Positions 35,092-45,511 of a stretch of DNA of 64,000 nucleotides are shown here, piece by piece; the stretch's first letter is position 1, and each line of letters opens with the position of its first letter. The notes under the pieces were generated by a model. That model was given only the letters and a program-made list of their open reading frames with translations, had not been told where the DNA came from and ran no database searches. Made by a program: the position numbers and the translations under genes. The stretch spans positions 1 through 64,000 of the forward strand of contig NZ_JABEQC010000008.1 of NCBI RefSeq assembly GCF_013041605.1. Reading direction: 5' to 3'. This DNA is from Vibrio plantisponsor. Its GTDB lineage: Bacteria > Pseudomonadota > Gammaproteobacteria > Enterobacterales > Vibrionaceae.

Positions 35092-36576
35092 ATGTTGTGG
35101 TTCCTAACTTGTGTAGCAGCACTGCTAGCTGGATATTTCATCTACGGTGCTATCGTAGAGAAAATCTTCGGCATCAACGAAAGCCGTAAAACTCCTGCCC
35201 ATACAAAAGCTGACGGTGTCGACTACGTTCGCATGTCAACGCCTAAAGTTTACCTAGTTCAACTTCTTAACATCGCTGGTGTTGGCCCAATTTTCGGTCC
35301 AATCATGGGGGCTCTATACGGCCCTGCGGCAATGCTATGGATTGTTGTTGGCTGTATCTTTGCTGGTGCAGTTCACGATTACTTCTCAGGCATGCTATCG
35401 ATTCGTAACGGTGGCGCATCTGTTCCAACAATGACAGGTCGTTACTTAGGCAATGGCGCAAAACACTTTATGAACATTTTTGCCATTGTTCTTCTATTGC
35501 TTGTTGGTGTGGTATTCGTATCAGCGCCTGCTGGCATGATTACTAACCTAATCAATGAACAAACTAGCCTGACTGTAAGCATGACAACTATGGTTGTAAT
35601 CATTTTTGCTTACTACATCATCGCAACTATCGTTCCTGTTGATAAAATCATCGGCCGCTTCTACCCACTGTTTGGCGCACTGTTGATTTTCATGTCTGTT
35701 GGTCTGATCACAGCTATCGCATTCTCTAGCGAACACCAAATCCTAGGCGGCTTTGAACCAAGCGACATGTTCAGCAACCTGAACCCTAAAGATATGCCTT
35801 TGTGGCCAGCACTATTCATCACCATTGCTTGTGGTGCTATCTCTGGTTTCCACGCGACTCAGTCTCCACTAATGGCTCGTTGTATTGAGAATGAAACTAA
35901 TGGTCGTTTCGTATTCTACGGAGCAATGATTGGTGAAGGTATCATCGCGCTAATCTGGTGTGCTATCGCTCTATCGTTCTTCGATTCACTTGAAGGTCTT
36001 CAAGCTGCAGTGGCTAACGGTGGTCCAGGTAACGTAGTTTACAGCGCTTCATTCGGTCTACTAGGTGTATTCGGTGGCATCATCGCATTCCTAGGTGTGG
36101 TTATCCTGCCAATCACTTCTGGTGACACTGCATTCCGTTCAAGCCGTCTGATCCTTGCTGAGTACTTCAACATGGAACAGAAAACAATGCGTAACCGTCT
36201 ACTAATGGCTGTTCCACTATTCATTATCGGTGGCGTACTGACTCAAGTAGATTTCGGTATCATCTGGCGTTACTTCGGTTTTGCAAACCAAACAACAGCT
36301 GTAATGATGTTGTGGACTGCTTCTGCATACCTACTACGTCATAACAAGTTCCACTGGATTACAACGGTTCCAGCGGCATTCATGACTTCAGTTTGTATCA
36401 CCTTTATCCTAAACAACGGTACGCTAGGCTTCGGTCAGTCAATGCAACTATCAACGATTGTTGGTGTTGTTGCGGCGCTAGCTATTACAGCTTACGTAAT
36501 CAAAATCTCTAAAGGCAAAGGCGACACTGAGTTTGCTGACGAAGAGAAGCCAACAGGTGTGACTGAAACGGTTTAA
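35092..36576 (+). CDS. CstA/BtsT-family transporter (probable pyruvate or peptide uptake)
   Basis: 494 residues, almost entirely hydrophobic, with about 13-14 transmembrane helices of the CstA family (HTKADGVDYVRMS, HDYFSGMLSIRNGGASVP, ITSGDTAFRSSRLILAEYF). E. coli CstA and BtsT are about 700 residues, so this is the short family form. Family members take up pyruvate (BtsT, CstA) or peptides. The LytTR-type array upstream supports the BtsT-like role. SD AAAGGA (35078-35083) precedes the ATG. Confidence 0.85.
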   Translation: MLWFLTCVAALLAGYFIYGAIVEKIFGINESRKTPAHTKADGVDYVRMSTPKVYLVQLLNIAGVGPIFGPIMGALYGPAAMLWIVVGCIFAGAVHDYFSGMLSIRNGGASVPTMTGRYLGNGAKHFMNIFAIVLLLLVGVVFVSAPAGMITNLINEQTSLTVSMTTMVVIIFAYYIIATIVPVDKIIGRFYPLFGALLIFMSVGLITAIAFSSEHQILGGFEPSDMFSNLNPKDMPLWPALFITIACGAISGFHATQSPLMARCIENETNGRFVFYGAMIGEGIIALIWCAIALSFFDSLEGLQAAVANGGPGNVVYSASFGLLGVFGGIIAFLGVVILPITSGDTAFRSSRLILAEYFNMEQKTMRNRLLMAVPLFIIGGVLTQVDFGIIWRYFGFANQTTAVMMLWTASAYLLRHNKFHWITTVPAAFMTSVCITFILNNGTLGFGQSMQLSTIVGVVAALAITAYVIKISKGKGDTEFADEEKPTGVTETV

Positions 36577-36606
36577 TCTGTATCAATAAAGTCTTATAGA
36601 TACTAG

Positions 36607-36631
36607 AAGGGCTCCAATCGGAGCCCTTTTT
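36607..36631 (+). terminator. Rho-independent terminator after cstA-like gene
   Basis: AAGGGCTCC/GGAGCCCTT stem (36607-36615, 36620-36628) and a T run. Confidence 0.9.
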
Positions 36632-36664
36632 CTTATTAACGTTTTGTATCAAGAAGATATGAAA

Positions 36665-37627
36665 TTAATCAACCTGCTTGATTTGCAGTTCTTTTGGAAC
36701 TTCGAAGAACATGTTCTCTTCGCGGCCTAGCACTTCTTCTACTGAGGCAGCGCCAAGTTCTTTAATGCGGTTAATAATTTGGTTCACTAACTCTTCAGGG
36801 GCTGACGCACCCGCCGTTACGCCCACTTTGCTCTTACCGTCGAACCATTCTGGACGTACATCTTCTGGGCAGTCAGTCAGATAGCCTGGTGTACCCAGTT
36901 TCTCTGCCAACTCTTTCAATCGCGTTGAGTTAGATGAGTTTTTAGAGCCGACCACAATCATCACGTCTACTTCACTTGCAAGGATACGTACGGCATCCTG
37001 ACGGTTCTGTGTCGCGTAACAAATATCATCCTTACGCGGGCCTTGAATTTCAGGGAACACTTCGCGCAGTTTATCGATCACATCTGCCGTTTCATCCACA
37101 GACAAGGTGGTTTGGCTGACATAATGCAGATGACTTGGATCTTTTACTTTCTCTACCAGAGAAAGAACGTCATCTGGTTTTTCTACCAGATACATTCCGC
37201 CTTTATCGCTGGCGTATTGCCCCATAGTGCCTTCAACTTCAGGATGCCCAGCATGACCGATAAGCACCACTTCCATATGCTTGCGGCTTGCACGAGCCAC
37301 TTCCATATGTACTTTAGTCACTAACGGACAGGTTGCATCGAAGACGGTTAAATCGCGTTCTTTCGCTTCCTGACGCACAGCTTGAGAAACACCATGAGCA
37401 GAGAAAATCACAATGTTGTTATCTGGAACTTCATGCAGTTCTTCGACAAAAACCGCTCCACGTTGTTTTAGCCCTTCAACCACAAAACGATTGTGTACGA
37501 CTTCATGACGAACATAGATAGGTGGCTGATACATTTCTAATGCACGTTCTACAATGCTGATGGCACGATCAACACCAGCGCAGAAGCCGCGAGGGTTAGC
37601 TAACAGTATTTTCATGTTGTTGCTCAT
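36665..37627 (-). CDS. ispH: 4-hydroxy-3-methylbut-2-enyl diphosphate reductase IspH
   Basis: 320 residues (316 if the second Met at 37615 is used, as in most homologues starting [12 protein letters not shown]; neither has a clear SD). The three [4Fe-4S] cysteines lie in PRGFCAG, DATCPLV and [10 protein letters not shown]. It catalyses the last step of the MEP pathway, giving IPP and DMAPP. It is the last gene of the murJ..ispH minus-strand block, 22 bp after fkpB. Confidence 0.95.
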   Translation of the reverse strand: MSNNMKILLANPRGFCAGVDRAISIVERALEMYQPPIYVRHEVVHNRFVVEGLKQRGAVFVEELHEVPDNNIVIFSAHGVSQAVRQEAKERDLTVFDATCPLVTKVHMEVARASRKHMEVVLIGHAGHPEVEGTMGQYASDKGGMYLVEKPDDVLSLVEKVKDPSHLHYVSQTTLSVDETADVIDKLREVFPEIQGPRKDDICYATQNRQDAVRILASEVDVMIVVGSKNSSNSTRLKELAEKLGTPGYLTDCPEDVRPEWFDGKSKVGVTAGASAPEELVNQIINRIKELGAASVEEVLGREENMFFEVPKELQIKQVD

Positions 37628-37649
37628 GGATGTATTAATAAGTAATCAG

Positions 37650-38081
37650 TTATTCAACAGACAAGATTTCGACATCAAAGATAACATCTTGTCCGGCTAG
37701 TGGGTGGTTAAAATCCACCGTCACGGAATCGCCGACAATCTCAGTGATGATCCCCGGAATTTCCATACCGTCAGGGCCACTAAACGCCATTATGGTACCC
37801 ACTTCCACCTCAGTTTCACCGATAAATTTCGCTCGGTCCATATGGTGGATGTTGTCTGGGTTTGGCTGTCCAAAAGCATCTTCCGCAATCAATTCGATCG
37901 CTTGGCTTTGTCCCGCAGTCATTCCGATAAGGCATTTTTCAAAGTTTTCACTCAGGCTACCATCGCCAATCACAAACTTAGCTGGCTTGCCTAAATTGTG
38001 TGTACTGTCGGCCACAGAACCATCTTTTAATTTGATAGTAAAATGCAGAGTTACAGCAGAGTTCTGATTAATTGTTGTCAC
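37650..38081 (-). CDS. fkpB: FKBP-type peptidyl-prolyl isomerase FkpB (SlpA-like)
   Basis: 143 residues of the SlyD/FkpB class: an FKBP half-barrel interrupted by an IF (insert-in-flap) domain (AFGQPNPDNIHHMDRAKF). There is no His-rich SlyD tail. A cytosolic prolyl isomerase/chaperone. The order lspA-fkpB-ispH is conserved with E. coli. A terminator at 38167-38201 separates it from lspA, so it may have its own promoter. Confidence 0.92.
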   Translation of the reverse strand: MTTINQNSAVTLHFTIKLKDGSVADSTHNLGKPAKFVIGDGSLSENFEKCLIGMTAGQSQAIELIAEDAFGQPNPDNIHHMDRAKFIGETEVEVGTIMAFSGPDGMEIPGIITEIVGDSVTVDFNHPLAGQDVIFDVEILSVE

Positions 38082-38166
38082 GTTGGGCTTCCTTTAGATT
38101 GTTCGAGATCTTTTTCGTCTCGTTTATTTCTTTTCTTAGAATTTAAAATATTGGCTGTTCTTCTAA

Positions 38167-38201
38167 CAAAAAGCGCTCTCCGAATCAACGGACAGCGCTT
38201 A
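38167..38201 (-). terminator. Rho-independent terminator after lspA
   Basis: On the minus strand AAGCGCT-G-TCCG pairs with CGGA-G-AGCGCTT, followed by TTTTTG. It lies between lspA and fkpB. Confidence 0.8.
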
Positions 38202-38224
38202 GGGTTATTAGGCTTTGATAGAGC

Positions 38225-38731
38225 TTACGCCGCTTTTTTACTGCTACGGAAACTATCTAAGATAATCATCGCAGCACCAATACAAATTGCGCTATCGGCT
38301 AAATTGAAGGCCGGCCAGTGGTAATTACCCCAGTAAAAATCAAGATAATCAACAACAAACCCGTGAACAACGCGGTCAAACACGTTACCCACAGCGCCAC
38401 CAATAATCAGCGCATAAGCGATGTTATTCCATTTATCACTAACCGGTAGACGTCTCATCCAAAATGCGAGTAAACCTGTTACAACAAATGCAATTGCAGT
38501 AAAGAACCAACGCTGCCAGCCCGCTTGATCGCTCAAAAAGCTAAAAGCCGCGCCATAGTTATGAACATATAGCAGGTTGAAGAAGGGAAGAATCTCAATA
38601 CGATTTTCCCAACCATAGCCCATGCTATTCATTACAACTAATTTAATGCCAATGTCTGCCACAAACACCAAGAGGGCCAGCCATAGCCAGCGCACTCCTG
38701 ATTGTTTTAGCGTTAATGCTTGCTGTGTCAT
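38225..38731 (-). CDS. lspA: Lipoprotein signal peptidase LspA (signal peptidase II)
   Basis: 168 residues, four transmembrane helices. The catalytic aspartates lie in [11 protein letters not shown] and VVDYLDFYW. It removes signal peptides from prolipoproteins such as BamD (11731), the TPR lipoprotein (61038) and the DUF2799 protein in this window. It starts 15 bp after ileS, and the two are surely co-transcribed. Confidence 0.96.
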   Translation of the reverse strand: MTQQALTLKQSGVRWLWLALLVFVADIGIKLVVMNSMGYGWENRIEILPFFNLLYVHNYGAAFSFLSDQAGWQRWFFTAIAFVVTGLLAFWMRRLPVSDKWNNIAYALIIGGAVGNVFDRVVHGFVVDYLDFYWGNYHWPAFNLADSAICIGAAMIILDSFRSSKKAA

Positions 38732-38745
38732 GTAAACGCCTTTGG

Positions 38746-41607
38746 TTATGCGAATTTACGAACTTCACCTTCGCCGTCAACGTTCGACACACAACGACCA
38801 CAGATTTTCTCGTGAACAGCAATCGTGCCAACGTCTGCAGTATGGTGCCAACAACGGTCACACTTCTCTGCTTCAGTTTTACTTACTTGAACGAACAAGC
38901 CTTCGATCTCAGTTTCATGTGCAGCTTCTGTCTTCTCAGATACTGGTTTAACCGCCGCTTTAGAAGTCAGTAGTACGAAGCGAAGTTCATCTTCAAGCTT
39001 GTTGAGTTTCGCAGCTAGTGCGTCATCAGCAAACAGAGTCACTTCAGCTTGCAGTGAACCACCGATGGTTTTTTCGTTACGTGCATTTTCAAGCAGTTTG
39101 TTCACCGCACCACGGATTTCTTGGATTTTAGTCCAGAACTCGTTGTTAAGCTCTTCGCCTTCAGCAAGACCAAACAGACCTTGGTACCATTCGCCAGTGA
39201 ACACAAACTTGCTGCGCTCTTCACCGTTTTCTTGCTTAGCTGGCATTTCGTTCCAGATTTCATCCGCTGTGAACGACATGATTGGCGCCATCCAACGAAC
39301 CAAAGCTTCTACGATGTAGTAAAGCGCTGTTTGGCAGCTACGTTGAGCGTGGCCGCCTTTCTTCGCTGTATACTGACGGTCTTTAATCACGTCTAGGTAG
39401 AAAGAACCCATTTCCACAGAACAGAAATGCATTAGGCGTTGAACAACCGCGTGAGTGTTGTACTCATCGTATGCTTTCACAATTTCTTGTTGTGCAGCAA
39501 AGGCACGAGCCACAGCCCAACGATCCAGAGCAACCATATCTTCCGCTGCAACCATATCCGTTGCTGGATTGAAACCGTTTAGGTTAGCTAGGAAGAAACG
39601 AGCCGTGTTACGGATACGACGGTATGAGTCTGCACTACGTTTCAGGATTTCATCAGAAACCGCAACTTCACCAGTGTAGTCAGTTGAAGCAACCCATAGA
39701 CGAAGAATGTCTGCACCAAGTTTATTGGTCACATCTTTAGGAGCAACCACGTTACCGATAGATTTAGACATCTTACGGCCTTGACCATCAACCACGAAAC
39801 CGTGAGTTAATACTTCTTTATATGGAGCTTTGCCTTTCATCGCGATAGATGAAATTAGAGAAGACTGGAACCAGCCACGGTGTTGGTCAGAACCTTCTAG
39901 GTACATGTCCGCTTCCGCGCCGTTGAACTCTTCACGGTTATCAACTACTGCGTAGTGAGTAACACCAGAGTCAAACCATACGTCTAGCGTGTCTAATACT
40001 TTTTCGTATTTCTCAGCGTCCGCACCAAGCAGTTCAGCAGGTTCAACATCCCACCATGCTTGAATGCCTTTCTCTTCAACAAGTTTCGCAACTTTTTCAA
40101 TCAGTTCAGCACTGTTTGGATGAAGTTCGGACGTTTCTTTATGAACGAACAGAGCAATTGGCACGCCCCAAGTACGTTGACGAGATACACACCATTCAGG
40201 ACGGCCTTCGATCATACCTTCAATACGGCTTTGACCCCATTCAGGCATCCATTGAACGCTCTTGATTGATTTCAGAGCTTGTGCACGAAGACCCGCTTGA
40301 TCCATTGAAACGAACCATTGTGGTGTTGCACGGAAGATGATTGGTGTTTTATGACGCCAGCAGTGTGGGTAGCTGTGCTCATAAGCGTGATGATGCAGTA
40401 AAGCGCCTTTCTCTTTTAGCAACTCAACAACAGCATCGTTTGCTTTAAATACGTGTTGGCCAGCAAAGAACTCAGTGTCTGGAAGGTAAACACCGTTTGA
40501 ACCTACTGGGTTCGCTACTTCTAGACCGTATTTCTGACCAACGGCAAAGTCTTCTTGACCGTGTCCAGGTGCTGTGTGAACCACACCAGTACCTGAATCC
40601 GTTGTTACGTGATCACCAAGGATCGCAGGAACAGTGAAGTCATAGAATGGGTGTTGGAACTGAGCCAGTTCAAGGTCGCTACCTTTAGCAAAACCTAGAT
40701 TATGGAAATGCTCGATACCCGCACGATCCATCACTTCTTTTGCTAGCTCAGAAGCAACAATAATACGCTCAGGCTGCTGTTCTTTTTCAGAATCGCCTTC
40801 TACTTGAATAAGAACGTACTCTAGATCGTCACGTAGACACACAGCGCGGTTCGCTGGAAGCGTCCATGGTGTTGTTGTCCAGATTACGATTGAAACATCA
40901 CCTTCGCCAGCATGATCAGATTTCAGATCAAACTTAGACAGAAGTGTCGCTTCATCAGCCGCTTTGAAACGTACATCAATAGAAGGAGAAACTTTGTTTT
41001 TGTACTCAACTTCTGCTTCTGCCAGTGCTGAACCACAATCTGTACACCAGTGAACAGGTTTGAAACCTTTTAGTAAGTGGCCGTTGTCAGCAATTTTGCC
41101 TAGCGCACGGATGATGTTTGCTTCAGTTGCAAAATCCATAGTGCGGTACGGTTTGTCCCACTCACCAAGAATACCAAGACGTTTGAAGCCTTCTTTTTGG
41201 CCTTCAACTTGACCCGCAGCGTATTCGCGACATTTTTCGCGGAACTCAGCAGCAGTCACTTTTTGGCCTGGTTTGCCCACTTTCTTTTCGACCATCAACT
41301 CGATTGGTAGACCGTGACAGTCCCAACCCGGAATATATGGAGAGTCAAAACCAGAAAGCGTTTTAGATTTAATAATAATGTCTTTAAGAATCTTATTAAG
41401 TGCGTGACCAATGTGAATATCACCGTTGGCATATGGAGGGCCATCATGCAGGATGAAAGATTTTTTGCCTTTTTTAGCTTTACGGATTTCACCGTATAGA
41501 TCTTCTTGGTACCAACGCTCTAACATTGCTGGCTCACGTTTGGCCAGATCACCGCGCATTGGGAACCCTGTCTCAGGTAAGTTCAGGGTATTTTTATAGT
41601 CACTCAT
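38746..41607 (-). CDS. ileS: Isoleucyl-tRNA synthetase
   Basis: 953 residues. A class I catalytic core with the HIGH box ([14 protein letters not shown] near 58-70), a CP1 editing domain ([14 protein letters not shown] region), the KMSKS box ([10 protein letters not shown] near 610), an anticodon-binding domain and a C-terminal zinc finger ([16 protein letters not shown] near 915-945). It lies between ribF and lspA, as in E. coli. Confidence 0.98.
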   Translation of the reverse strand: MSDYKNTLNLPETGFPMRGDLAKREPAMLERWYQEDLYGEIRKAKKGKKSFILHDGPPYANGDIHIGHALNKILKDIIIKSKTLSGFDSPYIPGWDCHGLPIELMVEKKVGKPGQKVTAAEFREKCREYAAGQVEGQKEGFKRLGILGEWDKPYRTMDFATEANIIRALGKIADNGHLLKGFKPVHWCTDCGSALAEAEVEYKNKVSPSIDVRFKAADEATLLSKFDLKSDHAGEGDVSIVIWTTTPWTLPANRAVCLRDDLEYVLIQVEGDSEKEQQPERIIVASELAKEVMDRAGIEHFHNLGFAKGSDLELAQFQHPFYDFTVPAILGDHVTTDSGTGVVHTAPGHGQEDFAVGQKYGLEVANPVGSNGVYLPDTEFFAGQHVFKANDAVVELLKEKGALLHHHAYEHSYPHCWRHKTPIIFRATPQWFVSMDQAGLRAQALKSIKSVQWMPEWGQSRIEGMIEGRPEWCVSRQRTWGVPIALFVHKETSELHPNSAELIEKVAKLVEEKGIQAWWDVEPAELLGADAEKYEKVLDTLDVWFDSGVTHYAVVDNREEFNGAEADMYLEGSDQHRGWFQSSLISSIAMKGKAPYKEVLTHGFVVDGQGRKMSKSIGNVVAPKDVTNKLGADILRLWVASTDYTGEVAVSDEILKRSADSYRRIRNTARFFLANLNGFNPATDMVAAEDMVALDRWAVARAFAAQQEIVKAYDEYNTHAVVQRLMHFCSVEMGSFYLDVIKDRQYTAKKGGHAQRSCQTALYYIVEALVRWMAPIMSFTADEIWNEMPAKQENGEERSKFVFTGEWYQGLFGLAEGEELNNEFWTKIQEIRGAVNKLLENARNEKTIGGSLQAEVTLFADDALAAKLNKLEDELRFVLLTSKAAVKPVSEKTEAAHETEIEGLFVQVSKTEAEKCDRCWHHTADVGTIAVHEKICGRCVSNVDGEGEVRKFA

Positions 41608-41670
41608 CGATTCTTAATTCCGTTGTATTGGGCGAAGTTAGACATTATTTTAACCAGTGGAATCAACTGG

Positions 41671-42606
41671 CTAATTCTTAAACTGAAGCAACCACACCCT
41701 AGCCGCTTCAGCATCCAATTCTATTTGTTGTTTAAGCGCATCAAACGACTCAAACTTCTTTTCATCTCTTAGCTTATGCAAAAGTGCTACTTCTAACTGC
41801 TTTCCATACAAATTGCCTTGGAAGTCAAATAAGTGCACTTCTAGCTGCTGACGAACACCATTTACTGTTGGTCGTTGGCCAATATTCGCCACACCACCAA
41901 TAGGTTGTTCACCGAGCCCATAAGCTTCGACAACATACACACCAGACACAGGTGAAACACAGCGTTTTAGTGGAATATTTGCCGTAGGAAATCCGATAGT
42001 ACGACCAAGTTTTCGACCATGGGAAACTCGACCGCTAATACTATAGTTTCTTCCCAGCATTTCTGACGTTCCCGTCAGATCGTTTTCGGCCAGCGATTCT
42101 CGAATCGCCGTACTACTCACACGAAGCTCTTCTAAGCAGAAACTTTCCGTGCTGACGACTTCAAATCCGTACTTTTGCCCAGCCTCTTTGAGCATAGCAA
42201 AATTACCTTTGCGCCCACGGCCGAAACAAAAATCATCGCCAACAACCAGAAACTTAACACCCAAACGTTTTACCAACAAGTCACGGATAAAACTGTCCGC
42301 ATCTAGACTGGCAAAATGATGGTTAAAATTCACACACAACAGTCGATCAATATCCAGTTTACTCAGTTGAACAAACTTATCTCTCAAACGTGTTAACCGA
42401 GCAGGAGCTTTATCTTTTAAGAAAAGCTCCATAGGCTGCGGTTCAAATGTCATTACGACTGAAGGTAAATTCAGCTTTTTGGCTTGTTCAGAGACTTTCT
42501 GCAGAACTTGCTGATGTCCTAAGTGAACACCGTCAAAATTACCAATCGTCAACACACAACCATTATGCTGTGCTTTGATATTATGAATACCGCGTATTAA
42601 TTCCAT
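41671..42606 (-). CDS. ribF: Bifunctional riboflavin kinase / FAD synthetase RibF
   Basis: 311 residues. An N-terminal FMN adenylyltransferase domain (GNFDGVHLGHQ near 22-32; about 1-170) is joined to a C-terminal riboflavin kinase domain (about 185-305; GRTIGFPTANI, VYVVEAYG). It makes FMN and FAD in the cytosol. Upstream neighbour murJ and downstream ileS fit the conserved gammaproteobacterial order. Confidence 0.96.
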   Translation of the reverse strand: MELIRGIHNIKAQHNGCVLTIGNFDGVHLGHQQVLQKVSEQAKKLNLPSVVMTFEPQPMELFLKDKAPARLTRLRDKFVQLSKLDIDRLLCVNFNHHFASLDADSFIRDLLVKRLGVKFLVVGDDFCFGRGRKGNFAMLKEAGQKYGFEVVSTESFCLEELRVSSTAIRESLAENDLTGTSEMLGRNYSISGRVSHGRKLGRTIGFPTANIPLKRCVSPVSGVYVVEAYGLGEQPIGGVANIGQRPTVNGVRQQLEVHLFDFQGNLYGKQLEVALLHKLRDEKKFESFDALKQQIELDAEAARVWLLQFKN

Positions 42607-42677
42607 TGGAATACGTTTAAAACCTATAGTTCTCAGTTATATTGGTGCGAAACTGGCGGATTATACCCTAATTAACA

Positions 42678-44240
42678 TTATTCTGTCGCCGCTTTTAAAT
42701 CCTTTAGGCGCAAGCCTAGAATCAATGCGGTGAGCAAATAAACAATTGCACCTAAAGCAATCAGCGCTGCCAGCATTAATGCACGGCTGTGGAAGCTCCA
42801 CCCAAGCCAAACTGACATATCTTCTAACTGCCATAAAATCGCAGCCACCATAGCGCCGCCAGCAACAATCAGTCGAGCAAAAAACAGCACTGTTTTACGT
42901 GAAAGCTTGTAAACACCTTGCTGATGCAAACCGTTATAAAGCAAAGCCATATTAATGAAGGCAGATAGTGCCGTTGCCGCTGCCAAACCTACGAAGCCAT
43001 AGAACCAAGCAAAGATGGCATTAAATACCATGTTACTCACCATAGCGATAATGCCATAGCGAACAGGCGTTCTCGTGTCTTGGCGCGAGTAATACCCCGG
43101 AGCAAGAACCTTGATCAGCATAAAGTTCAGCAGACCAGCAGCATAAGCCAGCAGGGACATCGAAGCTTGTTCAACGTCATTGGCCGAGAACTCGCCGCGC
43201 ATGAAGAGTACCATCAGCATTGGTTTCGCCAACACCATCAAACCCAGCATGGCAGGAACACCTAGCAGAGTCACCATGCGCACGCCCCAATCCATGGTAT
43301 GAGAAAACCCTTCACTATGGGCATCAACGTGTTTGCGTGAAAGAGCCGGCAGAATAACCGTTGCGATCGCAATACCGAACAAACCTAGCGGGAATTCCAG
43401 TAAGCGATCAGAGTAATAAAGCCAACTGATAGAACCCGTTTGCAGGAAACTGGCAACAAAGGAATCAAATAGAAGGTTAATTTGGCTCACTGACACACCA
43501 AACAAAGCCGGAATCATCAAAGTGCGAATTTTGACCACTCCAGGATCTTTCCATCCCCATTTAGGCTTAACCAAGGCTCCAGCTTTGATCAAAAATGGCA
43601 GTTGGAATAAAAACTGAACTAAACCGCCTAAAAACACACCTATTGCTAAACCAATTTCTGGCTGATCCAAGTTTGGAGAAATATACCAAGCGGATAAGAT
43701 CATCATGACGTTTAGGAACACGGGCGTAAACGAAGAAACCGCGAACTTACCTAGGGTGTTTAATATAGCGCCCGACAAAGCAACAAAAGTAATGAACCAT
43801 AAATAAGGAAAGGTGATTTTAAGAAGCAGGCTCGCCAGTTCGAATTTTGGCGCTGCGGGTCCATCATTTAACCAGTCCAGAAACCAACCTGCACCAAACA
43901 ATGCTGTAACAACACCAGAGAACACAATACCCAGCACAGTTACAATAGAGACTAATACCCCTAAAGTACCCGACGCTTTGGCTATCAGGTCTCGAGTTTT
44001 GTTCATATCACCAGAGGCATGATACTCAGTTAACACAGGAACAAAGGCTTGAGAGAAAGCCCCTTCTGCAAACAGACGACGTAAAAAGTTAGGAATACGG
44101 TTGGCGAAGAAGAATACGTCTGCGCTGGCACCGGCTCCCATAAGATTTGCAACAACGATATCACGCACTAATCCCAGTACACGGGAGATAAGCGTCATGG
44201 CACTGACAATCATGCCAGACTTGAGTAAGCGTTTGCTCAC
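42678..44240 (-). CDS. murJ: Lipid II flippase MurJ (MviN)
   Basis: 520 residues, 14 predicted transmembrane helices of the MOP superfamily (SKRLLKSGMIVSAMTLISRVLGLVRD opening; RLFAEGAFSQAFVPVL). It flips lipid II across the inner membrane for peptidoglycan synthesis. The open frame extends to 44300, but the GTG at 44240 with GAGG just upstream matches the family N-terminus; the extra 20 residues (Cys/Phe-rich) look spurious. Divergent from rpsT, as in E. coli. Confidence 0.93.
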   Translation of the reverse strand: MSKRLLKSGMIVSAMTLISRVLGLVRDIVVANLMGAGASADVFFFANRIPNFLRRLFAEGAFSQAFVPVLTEYHASGDMNKTRDLIAKASGTLGVLVSIVTVLGIVFSGVVTALFGAGWFLDWLNDGPAAPKFELASLLLKITFPYLWFITFVALSGAILNTLGKFAVSSFTPVFLNVMMILSAWYISPNLDQPEIGLAIGVFLGGLVQFLFQLPFLIKAGALVKPKWGWKDPGVVKIRTLMIPALFGVSVSQINLLFDSFVASFLQTGSISWLYYSDRLLEFPLGLFGIAIATVILPALSRKHVDAHSEGFSHTMDWGVRMVTLLGVPAMLGLMVLAKPMLMVLFMRGEFSANDVEQASMSLLAYAAGLLNFMLIKVLAPGYYSRQDTRTPVRYGIIAMVSNMVFNAIFAWFYGFVGLAAATALSAFINMALLYNGLHQQGVYKLSRKTVLFFARLIVAGGAMVAAILWQLEDMSVWLGWSFHSRALMLAALIALGAIVYLLTALILGLRLKDLKAATE

Positions 44241-44499
44241 GATAACCTCGAAAAACAAGCTAAAACAACATAGTCGCCCACCGAATGCAAAGAATGTCAT
44301 TCAGAGAGCAGATAAGTATTAGCATTGAAAAAAAAATACTGTTAGAATCCACGCCATCTTAACCGCGAAGGCCTTCTTATACCAAACTTGTTTGGTTCAG
44401 GTGGGTTTTTGCACAAATCATTTGACATTTTAGAGCAAATAGGGGATATTCCTCGCCCTTAAAATGTTACCTAACGAAAAGTTTTTGGGAGTTAGACCC

Positions 44500-44760
44500 T
44501 TGGCAAATAGTAAATCTGCTAAGAAGCGCGCTATCCAAGCTGAGAAACGTCGCCAGCACAATGCTAGCCGTCGTTCTATGATGCGCACTTACATGAAGAA
44601 AACTGTTGCTGCTATCCAAGCAGGCGACAAAGAAACTGCAACTGCTGCTTTCGCTGTAGTTACACCAATCCTAGACCGCATGGCGACTAAAGGCCTTATT
44701 CACAAGAATAAAGCAGCTCGTCATAAGTCTCGCTTCGCTGCAGCTATCAAAGCTCTATAA
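44500..44760 (+). CDS. rpsT: 30S ribosomal protein S20
   Basis: 86 residues, Lys/Arg/Ala-rich helical protein ([25 protein letters not shown]). The start is the TTG at 44500, with GGGAG 8 bases upstream (44487-44491). E. coli rpsT also uses a UUG start, which takes part in autogenous control. The longer frame from 44464 adds residues not found in S20. Confidence 0.97.
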   Translation: MANSKSAKKRAIQAEKRRQHNASRRSMMRTYMKKTVAAIQAGDKETATAAFAVVTPILDRMATKGLIHKNKAARHKSRFAAAIKAL

Positions 44761-44784
44761 TTCTGGCTTGAATTATCAGCGATG

Positions 44785-44812
44785 AAAAAAACCGGCTTCT
44801 GCCGGTTTTTTT
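44785..44812. terminator. Bidirectional terminator between rpsT and hlyU
   Basis: AACCGGC/GCCGGTT stem (44790-44796, 44801-44807) with A and T runs on each side. Confidence 0.92.
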
Positions 44813-44843
44813 ATTTTCTGATTTAACTCATTTTCTAAATCGG

Positions 44844-45137
44844 TTACTCACAGTACAGATTGTGAAGCAACTCAATCATCTTTTTCACTTCATCACTACT
44901 TAGAGTATAAAATACTGTTTGTGCAGATTTACGCGTGTTGACCAATCCATCTCGTCTCAACCACGCTAAATGCTGCGAAAGTGCGGACTGGCTTAATTCT
45001 AGTTTTCCGCATAACTCACCTACCGACAACTCTTGGTTGTGCAGCAAGCAAAGAATTTGTAAGCGTCTTTCATTCGCCATCGCTTTGAGTAAAACAACCG
45101 CTTGAGCGGAATTCTTTTCCATTTCTTGTAGATTCAT
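44844..45137 (-). CDS. hlyU: ArsR/SmtB-family transcriptional regulator HlyU
   Basis: 97 residues with a winged helix (ERRLQILCLLHNQELSVGELCGKLELSQSALSQHLAWLRRDGLV). The metal-binding ELCVCDL box of ArsR is replaced by ELSVGELC, as in HlyU, which does not sense metals. In Vibrio pathogens HlyU relieves H-NS silencing of haemolysin/RTX toxin genes and responds to thiol oxidation; C38-type and C-terminal cysteines are present. The ATG at 45137 follows AGGGGA. No toxin gene lies in the window. Confidence 0.88.
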   Translation of the reverse strand: MNLQEMEKNSAQAVVLLKAMANERRLQILCLLHNQELSVGELCGKLELSQSALSQHLAWLRRDGLVNTRKSAQTVFYTLSSDEVKKMIELLHNLYCE

Positions 45138-45211
45138 GAATAAGTCCCCTAGGAACAACTTCTAAAACGCTCTTAAGTCGGCATAATAAACTAATTCAAA
45201 ATACCCTTTCT

Positions 45212-45307
45212 ATTGAAGTAATAGCTTTCCAGACGACGTTTACTTACCCGACAGCATAATCACTATGCTCTTGGGTTCAAGATCTTGTCGCCTGCCTTTA
45301 CTTCAAT
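45212..45307. repeat. Nested inverted-repeat element
   Basis: Outer arms ATTGAAGTAA (45212-45221) and TTACTTCAAT (45298-45307) are exact complements. Inside are CGACA/TGTCG (45249-45253 with 45286-45290) and GCATA/TATGC (45254-45258 with 45264-45268). It forms a long cruciform/hairpin in the hlyU-nhaR gap. No open frame and no T-run; probably an intergenic palindromic repeat. The remaining gap to 45511 is A/T-rich with nothing else I can support. Confidence 0.5.
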
Positions 45308-45511
45308 TAGCTTGGCTATCGTTATGCGGCATATTAGCGGGGTAAAGTGTTTTGGTAATATCAGTTAATTTTATTTCTGCGACGCATCTGAATTCTTATT
45401 GATTCATAACTTGCGTCTTTATTACTGCTCGAATTAATTAGCCCTGTGTAATAATTGTTCTTTTTATCAAATTGTGTGAAGTTAATCCAACTGTAAATAA
45501 TGACAAAAGTC

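Noticed and set aside
41640..42680. FMN riboswitch associated with ribF
   Set aside because: ribF sits inside the murJ-ileS block with only a short leader; no RFN element sequence is visible.
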